A stretch of 64,000 nucleotides of DNA, taken from positions 372,001 through 436,000 of the forward strand of contig NZ_CP165783.1 of the NCBI RefSeq assembly GCF_000513895.2, in the 5' to 3' direction. The DNA comes from Ensifer sp. WSM1721 (lineage in GTDB: Bacteria > Pseudomonadota > Alphaproteobacteria > Rhizobiales > Rhizobiaceae). The notes under the pieces are model-generated. The model was not told where the DNA came from and ran no database searches. It worked only from the letters and a program-made list of their open reading frames with translations. A program made the position numbers and the translations under genes. This document shows positions 8,559 through 18,068 of the stretch, in pieces (within the stretch, counting starts at the first letter, position 1; the number at the start of each line of letters is the position of its first letter).

Positions 8559-9607
8559 CCGGGAGAAGAACGGCGGCGGCCAACGTCGTGATCAGGCTCG
8601 AATCCGGTCTGAGCGATGGGGCGCTTGGCAGCGCTCGTCAAATGTGCGGCGCACAATCGCTCGACCTCCGCCACTTGTGATTCATCTCGAAATCCTCCCG
8701 CCTTTCCGCGCCTCATGCGCATGGTTTCCATGTCGCTTCGATCATAGTTGTTAGCTCGGATGTCTTCTGTGCATTCCCGTTCCTGCACGGCTTCAAAACG
8801 TCCGGAAACCGCGGTGCGAAGTCCCTCCCGGTCGAGCGGACAGCGGAGAAATCGAAAGGACGCCACTCCTTTCGTTTCGCGGAAGCGGTAAGCCGGAATT
8901 CCCCGCGCTGGCTCGAGATCGAAATTCGGCGCGCCATTGAAAACATGTTGTGGAGATCTATTGCCGTCGGACGCCGGCAAGGGAGGTGAAACAATGTTAA
9001 GGAACGTCGCGAGACCAGGTGCGGCCTGATTTCGGATAGGAAATGAGGAAGCTGTCGGCCTGCCCGCCGTATGCGATCAGCCGGACCTGCCTGTTCTACT
9101 CGCCGCCCAACACGCCCAAAAAATGCTATCCATCAGGCGCCTTCCGCAATCCCTAGTTGCTTCGTGAAGTAAAATATTCTGGAAGGTATACAAAATTGTG
9201 ATTCTGCCGAGGAATAGAAGTACGCCTATATTGCAAATTCATTGTGATTATAGTTTTTATCATGCGTTTAGTCATTCAGCCGATAAAGCACTCAGCAGAC
9301 GAGGACGATTCTAGGACGCAGTTTTGATTTCGCACTGTCGAAAGCAATCCGCACTCTACCGACTTGCCAAAGGCATTGTGGAAAGAGGTTCAGCGTGGCT
9401 GGCAAGGCTTAAGAATGTCAGTTTAGCAAGTTGATTATCAGATGAAAAATTCGCATTCTATCGACAACGCACTTGCCATTGCACCGAGGGAGGCGCGCGG
9501 GCCCATGCCGACGCCGGCAACCGCGCGGATCCGCTTAGCGGTCAATGGGAGCTGAAGGCGCGGTCTTCGCTCCGATCGCCGGACAATGGTGGGAGGGCTT
9601 TTCGGTA
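8559..9607. other. Gene-poor interval of about 1 kb
   Basis: No gene could be supported. Open frames here lack ribosome sites and recognisable domains. The part from about 9165 to 9280 is AT-rich and promoter-like, and may drive the glycosyltransferase that follows. The part 8559-9000 has normal coding-like GC content but no family I recognise, so it could hold remains of a lost gene. Confidence 0.4.
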
Positions 9608-10783
9608 ATGAACAAGCGTACAGACTCCCGGGCGCTCGCACTGCCGGAAATCGCGGGAGCAAGGATAACGATCATCGTTCCGGCCCTTGGAGCCGGCGGC
9701 ACCGAGCACGTCGTAAATCTCCTTGCCAACCACTGGAATGGGCTCGGCTGTACGGTGACGATCATCACGCTGGAGCCACCGGATGCGCGGCCCTACTACA
9801 ATTTCGATTCTAAGATCGCGGTCGTGCGCTTGGGGGTGCCTCCTCGCAGGGCTCCAAAGATGCAGTCCGGCTTCCTTGTGTTTCAGAGATTTCAACGGCT
9901 TCGAACCGCTATCCAACAATCTCAGCCGGACCTCGTCTTAAGTTTTCTGACCCGAACGAATGTCTTGACGCTCCTGGCCACGATCGGCTTTGCAGTGCCG
10001 GTGATCGTCTCCGAGCGTAATAATCCGGCTCTGCAGCCGCTCGGGCCGGTTTGGAAATGGCTGCAGAAACGCCTGTATCCGCGGGCATTCGGTATGGTCA
10101 CAATGACCCAGGGGGCCCTTGACCATTTTCCAGCAAGGATACGCCGCACGGGGTGGGTGATCGCCAATCCTGTCGATTTGCCGAGCGGCTGGCAGAAGAA
10201 ACGCGGAGGAAACATTCTGGCGGCGGTGGGTCGCCTGACCCGCCAAAAAGGGTTCGATCTTCTGCTGGAGGCATTCTCGAAAGTCGCCACGAGGCATCCC
10301 GAATGGAAGCTGGTGATTTGGGGCGAAGGCGATGAGCGGCGCAGCCTGGAGGCATTGCGAGATGCGCTCGGCCTCCAAGAGCGAGTGGAAATGCCAGGGC
10401 TGACCCAGCGGCCTGGGCTTTGGATTGAGAGCGCAGACGTCTTTGTCCTGTCTTCGCGTTACGAGGGATGGGGGATTGTCTTGCTGGAAGCGATGGCTGC
10501 GGGCCTTCCCGTCGTTTCCTACGAATGCGATTGGGGACCGCGCGTCATGATAACGCACGGCAGTGACGGCATACTCGTGCCGAGAGAGGATGTCGAAGCC
10601 CTTGCGAAAGCACTCGAAAGGGTGATGGCGGATCGTAACCTTAGAGAGCGGCTGGGGGCGAGGGCGGAGGCGAGCGCTCAAAGATATGTCCCCGAACAGA
10701 TACTCGGCGAATGGGATGTGCTGGTCTCCTGCGCATTGAAACATGCGTCGAAGATGCGCTTGCAGATACCTGATAACGGCTAA
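9608..10783 (+). CDS. Glycosyltransferase family 4 protein
   Basis: A 391-residue GT-B enzyme. The N-terminal domain has GAGGTEHVVNLL (about 30-41); the C-terminal donor domain has GRLTRQKGFDLLLEAF and the E-x7-E region in SRYEGWGIVLLEAMAAG. The ATG at 9608 has GGGAGG eleven bases upstream and starts just before the first strand; the in-frame ATG at 9545 adds a 21-residue extension with little support. It is a paralogue of the truncated gene at the left edge and probably acts in the same polysaccharide locus. Donor and acceptor sugars are unknown. Confidence 0.9.
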   Translation: MNKRTDSRALALPEIAGARITIIVPALGAGGTEHVVNLLANHWNGLGCTVTIITLEPPDARPYYNFDSKIAVVRLGVPPRRAPKMQSGFLVFQRFQRLRTAIQQSQPDLVLSFLTRTNVLTLLATIGFAVPVIVSERNNPALQPLGPVWKWLQKRLYPRAFGMVTMTQGALDHFPARIRRTGWVIANPVDLPSGWQKKRGGNILAAVGRLTRQKGFDLLLEAFSKVATRHPEWKLVIWGEGDERRSLEALRDALGLQERVEMPGLTQRPGLWIESADVFVLSSRYEGWGIVLLEAMAAGLPVVSYECDWGPRVMITHGSDGILVPREDVEALAKALERVMADRNLRERLGARAEASAQRYVPEQILGEWDVLVSCALKHASKMRLQIPDNG

Positions 10784-11121
10784 TCGGGCGTTCTTTTGCG
10801 GCGCCGCGTTGGCGGCGCGGGTCATCGAAGGTTTGAACTGCTATCAATCCGAAAGAGACTTCAAACGTCTGAACAATAGGGCCTCCTGCTGCGACAAGCT
10901 GCGCACTCCGCCTTGACTTAGCAAGAGCGCGGATCCTTGAGTGAGGTGTCCACCGTTCGAAATTGAAGCTCACCAATTCAGCCATCTCGGATGACCTCGT
11001 CCGATTCAATTCCGCAGCGGTAAGTCGAAGTGGAGCGGCGTGCGATTTGCCACGTGACGCATGTGTGCTCGATATGCGAATATCGCTGTGGGCGGCATGT
11101 ATAAAGACGGGGGCAGTTCGC
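10784..11121. other. Intergenic region with GC hairpin before the MscS gene
   Basis: A perfect seven-base-pair stem (10801-10807 with 10812-10818, loop of four bases) lies 17 bases after the glycosyltransferase stop. There is no T-run after it, so it is not a classical intrinsic terminator. The remaining sequence up to 11121 has an open frame continuous with the MscS gene but no start signal, and appears untranslated. Confidence 0.35.
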
Positions 11122-13236
11122 ATGAGCGCAGGTTCGAGGCGTGGCAGACGAAGCGCATTCTTCGCTTCGCTCGCACTCTTTCTCCAGCTGATCTTCGGCT
11201 TTGCCGCTCCGGTGGCGGCCCAAGAGCCGGTGACGGCCGCGCCGTCGGCCAAGGTCCAGCAGTTGATCGAGTTGCTGGACGATCCGGAAGTCCGTCAATG
11301 GCTCGCGGCCAAGCAGACGGCTCCGACACCCGCCGCGACCACGCCTGCGGGGGGACTTGCCTCGCGATGGGTAGCAGCGATCCGGAAGCATGTTTCTGAC
11401 CTCGGGAACGCCGTGCCGCGCGTGATGCCCGAATGGCGCGCGGCGAGGGCGCGCATTGCGGTTGACATGCAAGCCTATGGAACGGCCCCTGTCCTCAGGG
11501 GCTTCGCCATCGTCCTTTTCATCGGCTATGGCGCCGAAATCCTGCTCCGCTACCTGTTACGCCGGAGTGTTGCGCGGAACGCCGCCGGGCCCGGCCATGG
11601 GCTCACGGCGCTTCTTCGCATCGCGCCGCTGGCCGTCTTCGCGGTTGCTGCCATCACTGCTTTCGTGCTTGCCGCTTGGCCGCACGAGCTCGAGGCCGCG
11701 GTCGCGCCGCTGCTGATCGCGTGGATCGTGGCCCGTCTGTTGATTGCGATTGCATCCGCGGCGCTAAAACCTTCCGAAGAGACTGCGGCACCGGATGCGC
11801 CGCAGGCGCCTGTCACGCTTGCTCCGGATGCCGCCCGTTTCTGGTACAAACGATCCGTCTTCTTCGTCTGTGCCCTCGCCTTCATCTGGGCCGTCGGCGA
11901 CATGATGCAGGCGCTCTCCGTTCCGGAGGACGTCCGGAACTTGTTGGCGGCGGTTCTCGGCTTCTTTGTTCTGGTCCTGGCGATCGATACCGCATTGCGC
12001 CGGCCCGCCCCGGACATGGCTGCCGGGCGGCGCATCCTGCGCAACGCACTGCTCATAGCGTTCCTCATCCTGTTGTGGGTTGTCTGGATCGCGGGCATGA
12101 AGGTTTTGTTCTGGATCGGCGTCTACGTTCTCGGATTGCCGCCGCTGTTGCGCTTCACCAGCGCGGCGACGAAGGCGATGCAGGATACCCAGGCAGCCGA
12201 CTACGTGCGCGTGGTGCGCAATGTTCTGATCGACCGCGGCGCGAGATTCGTCATCATCGCGCTCGCGGCGGCTTGGCTTGCCGTTGTTTTCCAGGTCAAC
12301 GGCAGCGCGATGATGCAGGATGATGTCTTCAACCGGGTTTTCCGCGGCGTGCTGGCCGGCATTGTCATCATGCTTGCCGCAGATCTCATCTGGCAACTGG
12401 CGAAGGAGTCCATCAACGTCCGCGTGAGACAGGCGAGCCTCGACGTCGCGGATCCGGCCGAGCTTGCCCGTAATACGCGCCTGCGCACGCTGCTGCCGAT
12501 CCTGCGCAACTTTCTTGCCGCCTTCATCGCGGTTGTCGCCGGCATGATGGTGCTTTCCGGCCTCGGCGTCGAAGTCGGCCCACTGATCGCCGGCGCCGGC
12601 GTCTTCGGCGTCGCCATAGGCTTCGGCTCGCAGACACTCGTCAAGGACATCATCAGCGGCATCTTCTACATGATGGACGACGCCTTCCGCGTCGGCGAAT
12701 ATATCCAAAGCGGCAGCTACAAGGGTACGGTCGAATCCTTCAGCATCCGTTCCGTGAAGCTGCGCCACCATCGCGGACCGGTCTTCACCGTGCCGTTCGG
12801 CTCACTCGGCGCCGTTCAGAACATGAGCCGCGACTGGGTCATCGACAAGTTCATGATCAACGTTTCCTACGATGCCGACGTTGCGAAGGTGAAGAAGGTC
12901 GTCAAAGGCGTGGGACAGGCACTGCTCGATGATCCGGAGCTCGCGCCGCTGATCATAGAAACGGTGAAGATGAAGGGCGTCGAGCAGTTCGGCGACTACG
13001 GTATCACCTTGAGCTTTGCCATGACCACCAAGCCCGGACACCAGACGCAGGTCCGGCGGCGGGCGCAGGCGCTGATCAAGGAAGCGTTCAAAACCCACGG
13101 CATCCAGTTTGCCTCGCCGACAGTGCAGGTCGCGGCTGACGAGGCCCAAGCGGCGACGGCCGCCGCTGCCGCGACACGCGACGCGATCGCCAAGAGAAAC
13201 GCGGCCGCAGCGCCTGGCGAGGAGGCGGCGGAATAG
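11122..13236 (+). CDS. MscS-family mechanosensitive channel, large YbiO-like type
   Basis: A 704-residue inner-membrane channel protein. A signal peptide (about 1-35, ending at VAAQ) precedes a periplasmic segment, then many transmembrane helices, and the MscS core around residues 470-560 with the pore helix (LIAGAGVFGVAIGFGSQTLVK) and beta domain (GTVESFSIRSVKLR). The size matches the moderate-conductance YbiO group rather than short MscS. The ATG at 11122 starts the signal peptide; the frame upstream is open to 10963 but unlike a protein. Such channels release solutes on osmotic downshock. The C-terminal tail is alanine-rich. Confidence 0.92.
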   Translation: MSAGSRRGRRSAFFASLALFLQLIFGFAAPVAAQEPVTAAPSAKVQQLIELLDDPEVRQWLAAKQTAPTPAATTPAGGLASRWVAAIRKHVSDLGNAVPRVMPEWRAARARIAVDMQAYGTAPVLRGFAIVLFIGYGAEILLRYLLRRSVARNAAGPGHGLTALLRIAPLAVFAVAAITAFVLAAWPHELEAAVAPLLIAWIVARLLIAIASAALKPSEETAAPDAPQAPVTLAPDAARFWYKRSVFFVCALAFIWAVGDMMQALSVPEDVRNLLAAVLGFFVLVLAIDTALRRPAPDMAAGRRILRNALLIAFLILLWVVWIAGMKVLFWIGVYVLGLPPLLRFTSAATKAMQDTQAADYVRVVRNVLIDRGARFVIIALAAAWLAVVFQVNGSAMMQDDVFNRVFRGVLAGIVIMLAADLIWQLAKESINVRVRQASLDVADPAELARNTRLRTLLPILRNFLAAFIAVVAGMMVLSGLGVEVGPLIAGAGVFGVAIGFGSQTLVKDIISGIFYMMDDAFRVGEYIQSGSYKGTVESFSIRSVKLRHHRGPVFTVPFGSLGAVQNMSRDWVIDKFMINVSYDADVAKVKKVVKGVGQALLDDPELAPLIIETVKMKGVEQFGDYGITLSFAMTTKPGHQTQVRRRAQALIKEAFKTHGIQFASPTVQVAADEAQAATAAAAATRDAIAKRNAAAAPGEEAAE

Positions 13237-13334
13237 TCTGCGCGCCATGCAGATCGACGGCTGCTCCAGCATTCGAAACGACATGCCCGCCGTGTTGACA
13301 TCAGGATAGGAAGGCAGGATAGCATTCGCCTCGA

Positions 13335-14432
13335 ATGAAGATCGCCTTCCACGCGCCCCTGAAATCTCCTGATCACCCGGTGCCCTCGGGTGACAGGCAG
13401 ATGGCACGCATGCTTATCGAGGCGCTGCGCCTGGCCGGGCACGAAATCATCATCGCCTCTGATCTGCGCACATTCTCGCGCGACGCGTCCGAGACGGCTT
13501 TTGGGGCTCGCTGCGGCGAAGCTGAGCGGGAGATCGCGCGCCTTCGCGAGCTATGGCGGCGGGAAGGGCCGCCTGAGGCATGGTTCTGCTATCATCCTTA
13601 TTACAAGGCTCCGGATCTGCTCGGCCCCCGCCTCTCGGCCGAGTTCTCGATTCCCTACATCACGGCGGAAAGCTCCTACTCCCACCGGCGCAACACGGAC
13701 GCCTGGAGGCTTGCGCAGGACGAGGTCGCGGCCGGCGCGAGGCAGGCCGCCGTAAACATCTGCTTCACCCACCGCGATCGAGAGGGGCTGCAAGAGGCAA
13801 TACCAAGCGGGCACTATGCGATGCTCGCTCCCTTTATCGATGTTTCGCCGTTTCGCGAGCTGCGGAGGACGAAGGTCGATGAGTGCCGGCTGTTCGCTGT
13901 TGCGATGATGCGTTCGGGCGACAAAATGGACAGCTACAGGATGCTCGCGCGCGCCCTGACGCTCGTCGTCGATCTGCCGTGGCGGCTGACGGTCGTCGGG
14001 GACGGCCCCGCTCGCGCCGAGGTGCACGAGGCCTTTGCCGCGCTTCCGGCAGGTCGGCTGGAATGGCGCGGTGAAGTGGAGCCGCAGGCAATCCCCGCAA
14101 TTCTCGCCGGCGGTGATATTTATGTCTGGCCGGGCTGCGGCGAGGCCTACGGGCTCTCCTATCTGGAGGCTGAAGCGGCGGGTCTGCCTGTCGTTGCACA
14201 ACACACCGCGGGTGTACCGGAGGTAGTCAGGGATGGGGAAACGGGCTTGCTGACGCCGGCCGGAGACGTCGAAGCTTTCGCCGCGGCGGTCCGACGCCTT
14301 CTCAGCGATGAGGCTTTGCGGGTACAGCTCGGCGGGCGCGCGAGGCATTTCGTATTTGAAGAGCGCTCGCTCTCCGCTGCTGCCGCGCGTCTCGGCGAGA
14401 TTTTAAGCGAATTTGTCGGGATGGGAAGATGA
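13335..14432 (+). CDS. Glycosyltransferase family 4 protein, first gene of the ATP-grasp/DUF1704 cluster
   Basis: A 365-residue GT-B enzyme. The N-terminal strand is KIAFHAPLKSP, typical of bacterial GT4 proteins that start with a short glycine-poor loop. The donor domain has VVGDGPAR and the E-x7-E region in GCGEAYGLSYLEAEAAGLPVVAQ, followed by GVPEVVRDGETGLL. The ribosome site is weak. The stop overlaps the next start (ATGA at 14429), which indicates translational coupling with the deacetylase-like gene. It opens a five-gene operon whose product is unknown; the enzyme could glycosylate a small molecule or peptide rather than a bulk polysaccharide. Confidence 0.88.
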   Translation: MKIAFHAPLKSPDHPVPSGDRQMARMLIEALRLAGHEIIIASDLRTFSRDASETAFGARCGEAEREIARLRELWRREGPPEAWFCYHPYYKAPDLLGPRLSAEFSIPYITAESSYSHRRNTDAWRLAQDEVAAGARQAAVNICFTHRDREGLQEAIPSGHYAMLAPFIDVSPFRELRRTKVDECRLFAVAMMRSGDKMDSYRMLARALTLVVDLPWRLTVVGDGPARAEVHEAFAALPAGRLEWRGEVEPQAIPAILAGGDIYVWPGCGEAYGLSYLEAEAAGLPVVAQHTAGVPEVVRDGETGLLTPAGDVEAFAAAVRRLLSDEALRVQLGGRARHFVFEERSLSAAAARLGEILSEFVGMGR

Positions 14433-15202
14433 ACGCGGCATCGATCTGGCAACCGCTCATCGATCGGCTGGACCGGTGCGAGGCCGCCGGAAAAACCTTC
14501 GATTTCTGGCTCCGCGACGACGATGCGGTCGAGCCGACGGCGGCGTTGAATCGCTTGCTCGAACTGGCGGATCGCTTCACGGTACCAGCGACCCTCGCCG
14601 TCATTCCGGCCGGTACCGATGAGCGGCTGTCACATTACCTCGCCGGTCGCGGCGATATCGGTGTCGCGGTCCACGGCTGGTCGCACCGCAACCACGCGCC
14701 CATGGGGGAAAAGAGCCAGGAGCTCGGCGCCCATCGGCCGCGAGAGGTGGTCTTGGGCGAACTCAGCGCCGGTTATGCGCGCCTCCAGGCACTCTATCCC
14801 TCCGGTTTCGTGCCGCTGCTCGTCCCGCCATGGAACCGGATCGACGCCGGATTGGTCCCCAGCCTCCCCGAAATCGGCTTCAGAGCGCTTTCGGTGTTCG
14901 GGCCTGAGAGGGGCGGAAAACCGCATCGGACCTTTGCGCATCCGGAGCTCACGATCATCAACACGCATGTGGACGTAATCGCTTGGCACGGAACGCGCGG
15001 GTGCCGCGACCACCGAGAGATCGTCGGCGACATCGTGCGGCGGCTGGACCAGGCAGGCGAGGGAGGAGCTGCGACGGGCATCCTGACCCATCATCTCGTC
15101 CATGACGAGAGCGTCTGGGCGTTCCTGCAGAAGCTCTTCGAGATATCCGCTCCTCACCCGGCCTGCCGCTGGCGAAAAATCGCCGATCTCATAAATCGGT
15201 GA
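14429..15202 (+). CDS. Polysaccharide deacetylase-like protein (NodB-fold)
   Basis: A 257-residue protein of the carbohydrate esterase 4-like fold. A metal-binding acidic cluster is seen at D30-D32 (LRDDDAVEP, replacing the usual TFDDG) and the histidine motif HGWSHRNH at 82-89. Later PPWNRID and a C-terminal LTHHLVHDE correspond to the remaining conserved motifs. CE4 proteins remove acetyl groups from sugars. The start overlaps the upstream stop by four bases. The unusual acidic motif and the absence of a signal peptide suggest a cytoplasmic substrate made within this operon, not cell-wall material. Confidence 0.8.
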   Translation: MNAASIWQPLIDRLDRCEAAGKTFDFWLRDDDAVEPTAALNRLLELADRFTVPATLAVIPAGTDERLSHYLAGRGDIGVAVHGWSHRNHAPMGEKSQELGAHRPREVVLGELSAGYARLQALYPSGFVPLLVPPWNRIDAGLVPSLPEIGFRALSVFGPERGGKPHRTFAHPELTIINTHVDVIAWHGTRGCRDHREIVGDIVRRLDQAGEGGAATGILTHHLVHDESVWAFLQKLFEISAPHPACRWRKIADLINR

Positions 15203-15327
15203 CCTACTGAGGCGACTGAATATGTCCGCGCAGACGAGGCTTGCGCAGTTCTGGAACCGAAAAGTCCCTTCGGAATTGTAGATTAAGGCGGCATTGGCTG
15301 AATGCCAGTGGAATGCGCGGCGGAACG

Positions 15328-16164
15328 ATGGACGTGAACAAAACCCCGGATTTACTCGCGGATTTGGCGCCACCCGTGACCGCCGAGTGGTGGACCCAGC
15401 ATCGCGGCGATTCGCCCGTCGTCGCGACGGCAATCCATAATGGTCATAGGACGCGCGACGCGGTGGAGCGTTGTTTCGCTCTTTCCGAGGAAGAGCGCCT
15501 CCGGGAGGAAGACCCCTTCACCGAGTTCATTATCCGCGATGTTCCCAATCGGATCGTCGTGCACCGCTCGCGTTTCGAGGTCGATATGAACCGGCCGCGC
15601 GATGGTGCCATCTATCTTCGCCCGGAACAGGCCTGGGGCCTCAAGGTCTGGACATGCGAGTTACCCCACGATCTCGTCGAGCGGTCGCTCGCCATGCATG
15701 ATGAATATTATGAGATGCTGAAATCATTCCTTGCGGGCATCGAGCGGTGCTACGGGCGCTTCGTCGTGCTCGACGTGCATAGCTACAATCACCGACGCGA
15801 CGGCCCCGGGGCAGAGCCGACGGTCGCGGCCGAAGCGCCTGATGTCAACATCGGCACTTTTTCGATGGATCGCCGAAAGTGGGCGCATGTGATCGACCGT
15901 TTCGCCGAAGCCCTGCGGTCCTTTGATTTTCGAGGCGGGCGCCTCGATGTCCGGGAAAACATCGCCTTTCAAGGGCGTGGTGAACAGGCGCGGTTCATCC
16001 ACGAACATTTTCCCGACACCGGTTGCGCTATCGCCGTCGAATTCAAGAAGTTCTTCATGGAGGAATGGACGGGAACGCCATACGTGGAACCCCTCTTCGC
16101 GCTCAGGGAGCTGGTCGCATCGACACAACCGGTGCTGGTCGAAGCTTTGGAGGCGGGCCGATGA
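15328..16164 (+). CDS. N-formylglutamate amidohydrolase family protein
   Basis: A protein of 278 residues in the N-formylglutamate amidohydrolase (HutG-type) family. Visible metal-site motifs are AIHNGHRTRD (about 34-43), VDMNRPRD (about 86-93) and the VVLDVHSYNHRR stretch. The authentic enzyme hydrolyses N-formyl-L-glutamate in histidine breakdown, but no hut genes are here. The position in this operon suggests hydrolysis of another amide. The ATG at 15328 is chosen near the domain start; another in-frame ATG lies at 15313. The stop overlaps the next gene's start (ATGA), showing coupling. Confidence 0.85.
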   Translation: MDVNKTPDLLADLAPPVTAEWWTQHRGDSPVVATAIHNGHRTRDAVERCFALSEEERLREEDPFTEFIIRDVPNRIVVHRSRFEVDMNRPRDGAIYLRPEQAWGLKVWTCELPHDLVERSLAMHDEYYEMLKSFLAGIERCYGRFVVLDVHSYNHRRDGPGAEPTVAAEAPDVNIGTFSMDRRKWAHVIDRFAEALRSFDFRGGRLDVRENIAFQGRGEQARFIHEHFPDTGCAIAVEFKKFFMEEWTGTPYVEPLFALRELVASTQPVLVEALEAGR

Positions 16165-18059
16165 AGCTGGCGAGTGCACGCATCCCTCGACAGGCGGGCT
16201 TTCCGGATTGGATGGCAGAGGTCATCGCGGCGATCGAAGCCGGCAAGCCAGTGCGCCAGGAACTTGCAGCCGGCGGCCGCCTCCATATCGATCGGCCGCT
16301 GCCATTTCTCTGCGTCCACTTGTCGGGCGACCATAGCTCGCCGGTCGCCCGGGAAATAGCACAAGCGAATGCATCCTATTTGATTGCCCCTGATGCAGCC
16401 ACGGCCACCCCGATCGTTGCAGCCGTTGGGACCTTGCTCAAACGTCGCTTCGGCGCGCTCATGGTGCTCGAAATTGAGGAACTCGCCAGTGACGAGTTGC
16501 TGAACGACAAGGCCCCGTTTCTTTCGCCCTTCAAGGTCGAGATCGCGGCAGCGGACCAACCGGATATCCGAGCGGCCGCAAGGTCCTTCGTCGAAGCTGT
16601 CGAGGCGATCCAGGGAAAGTTCCGCACTCCACGAATCGAGTTTCGCAAGTGGCCGGACAGGCAGCCAGGCAAAGACAAAGTGCTTGAGGTCGCCTTTCCC
16701 CAAATGCGCGTGCGGTTTGCACCGATCTACCGCCAGCGCCAGTCTGGCAAGATTTATCCTGAGATCCGCGAGCGCTTGATCGCCAGCATCTTTGACGCCG
16801 GCCTGCAAGCCTTCGCTGCCTTTGCAAAGTCGACGAGATGCCTAACGATTACGACACATCGCGCCCTCGGACGGAAAGCCTTTGTCGATGCAGTGGTGCG
16901 CACCGACCGAGCCATTGACGATGTGGCCGCGAGCTTCGACTTCCTGCTTGCCGTCACTCCGATCAACGCGGAAGCGGCCTGGAACGAGTTCGCCGCAGAT
17001 GATTGCTCGCGTGCGCCGCGGTTTCTTTACCGGCCTTTGACGCTGCAGGCGGAGGCAGCAAAAAGAAGGCTCTTCTCCATTCCCTTCGAGCATCTCGAAG
17101 ACCCGGTGCTTTACCGACTCTACCGCGAAAAGCAGCAGGAGCTCGATCTGCAACTCTCGATGCTTTCCGCGCGTGAGACGGCAAAGTTCGTTGAATTCGG
17201 CCGCGCCCTCTACGGTCCGGTCGAGCCGGGGCTGTTGCAAGCCGCAAGGGACATCCTTGCCAGCAGCAACGGTCGCGCGGAAGAAGGCGACGCCTCCGCG
17301 CGTCTCTACCAACAGAGCGCAGACAGCTACCTGATCGAAAGGCGAGCACGCGAGATGATCGCCGAATATGCTCGTCGTTGCAGCGACTTCGATGCGCGTG
17401 TCGAGGTACGGGACGACCTTCCCAGCGGCTTGCTCGTCTCGGGAAGACGGCTCCTTATCGCCCGAAGCACAGTGATGGAGAAAGATCGTGTCGAGCCGAT
17501 CCTCAGTCACGAGATCGGCGTTCACCTGCTGACTTATTTCAACGGCTCGGCGCAGGGCCTGCGCCTGTTTCGCTCCGGTCTCGCCGGCTACGAAGGGATG
17601 CAAGAGGGCTTGGCCGTCTTTGCGGAATACCTCTCGGCCGGCATGACGGCCGATCGGCTGCGGCTTATTGCGGCCCGGGTAGTTGCCTGTGCCGCCATGC
17701 TCGACGGCGCGTCCCTGCCGGAAGCCCATCGGCTGCTCGTCAACGATCATGGATTCCTGAAAGCGGATGCGTTCAACGTGGTCCTGCGCGTCTACCGCGG
17801 CGGCGGCCTTGTCAAGGACGCGATCTATCTGCGGGGGCTCCTGCAACTGCTCGACCATTTGGCAGATGGCGGGACGCTCGAACCCTTCTGGATGGGAAAG
17901 ATCGCAGCCTCGCATTTCAGCGTCATGCAGGAACTGAATGCCCGAGGGCTGCTCGGTGGACCGGCGGTCCGTCCGATGTTCCTCGACGCTGCGGAAGCGA
18001 CGGCGCGGCTTTCCAGGGCGCGCTCGGCAAAGACTCCGCTCGACCTGTTGGACCACTAG
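16161..18059 (+). CDS. DUF1704 (QEGLA family) HExxxH metallopeptidase-like protein
   Basis: A 632-residue member of the DUF1704 family, often annotated as a flavohemoglobin expression-modulating QEGLA protein. It has H450-E451-I-G-V-H455, an HExxxH zinc motif, and the family's Q481-E482-G-L-A485, whose glutamate is a likely third metal ligand. Eukaryotic DUF1704 proteins (MATCAP1/2) are known tyrosine carboxypeptidases acting on tubulin, so peptidase activity is plausible. The N-terminal about 300 residues are a family-specific region of unknown role. The start overlaps the upstream stop by four bases and follows GAGGCGGG. The ATP-grasp gene begins nine bases after its stop. Confidence 0.88.
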   Translation: MKLASARIPRQAGFPDWMAEVIAAIEAGKPVRQELAAGGRLHIDRPLPFLCVHLSGDHSSPVAREIAQANASYLIAPDAATATPIVAAVGTLLKRRFGALMVLEIEELASDELLNDKAPFLSPFKVEIAAADQPDIRAAARSFVEAVEAIQGKFRTPRIEFRKWPDRQPGKDKVLEVAFPQMRVRFAPIYRQRQSGKIYPEIRERLIASIFDAGLQAFAAFAKSTRCLTITTHRALGRKAFVDAVVRTDRAIDDVAASFDFLLAVTPINAEAAWNEFAADDCSRAPRFLYRPLTLQAEAAKRRLFSIPFEHLEDPVLYRLYREKQQELDLQLSMLSARETAKFVEFGRALYGPVEPGLLQAARDILASSNGRAEEGDASARLYQQSADSYLIERRAREMIAEYARRCSDFDARVEVRDDLPSGLLVSGRRLLIARSTVMEKDRVEPILSHEIGVHLLTYFNGSAQGLRLFRSGLAGYEGMQEGLAVFAEYLSAGMTADRLRLIAARVVACAAMLDGASLPEAHRLLVNDHGFLKADAFNVVLRVYRGGGLVKDAIYLRGLLQLLDHLADGGTLEPFWMGKIAASHFSVMQELNARGLLGGPAVRPMFLDAAEATARLSRARSAKTPLDLLDH

Positions 18060-18068
18060 GAGCCGGAC

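Noticed and set aside
8351..8980. Minus-strand open frame of 209 codons
   Set aside because: Half is antisense to the DegT gene and the rest lacks a ribosome site or any family resemblance.
11764..12771. Long minus-strand open frame (335 codons)
   Set aside because: It is antisense to the MscS channel gene. High GC content keeps the opposite strand open; composition is His/Asp/Arg-rich and no motif is seen.
16842..18056. Minus-strand open frame of 404 codons
   Set aside because: Antisense of the DUF1704 gene, which has clear motifs and coupling to its neighbours.
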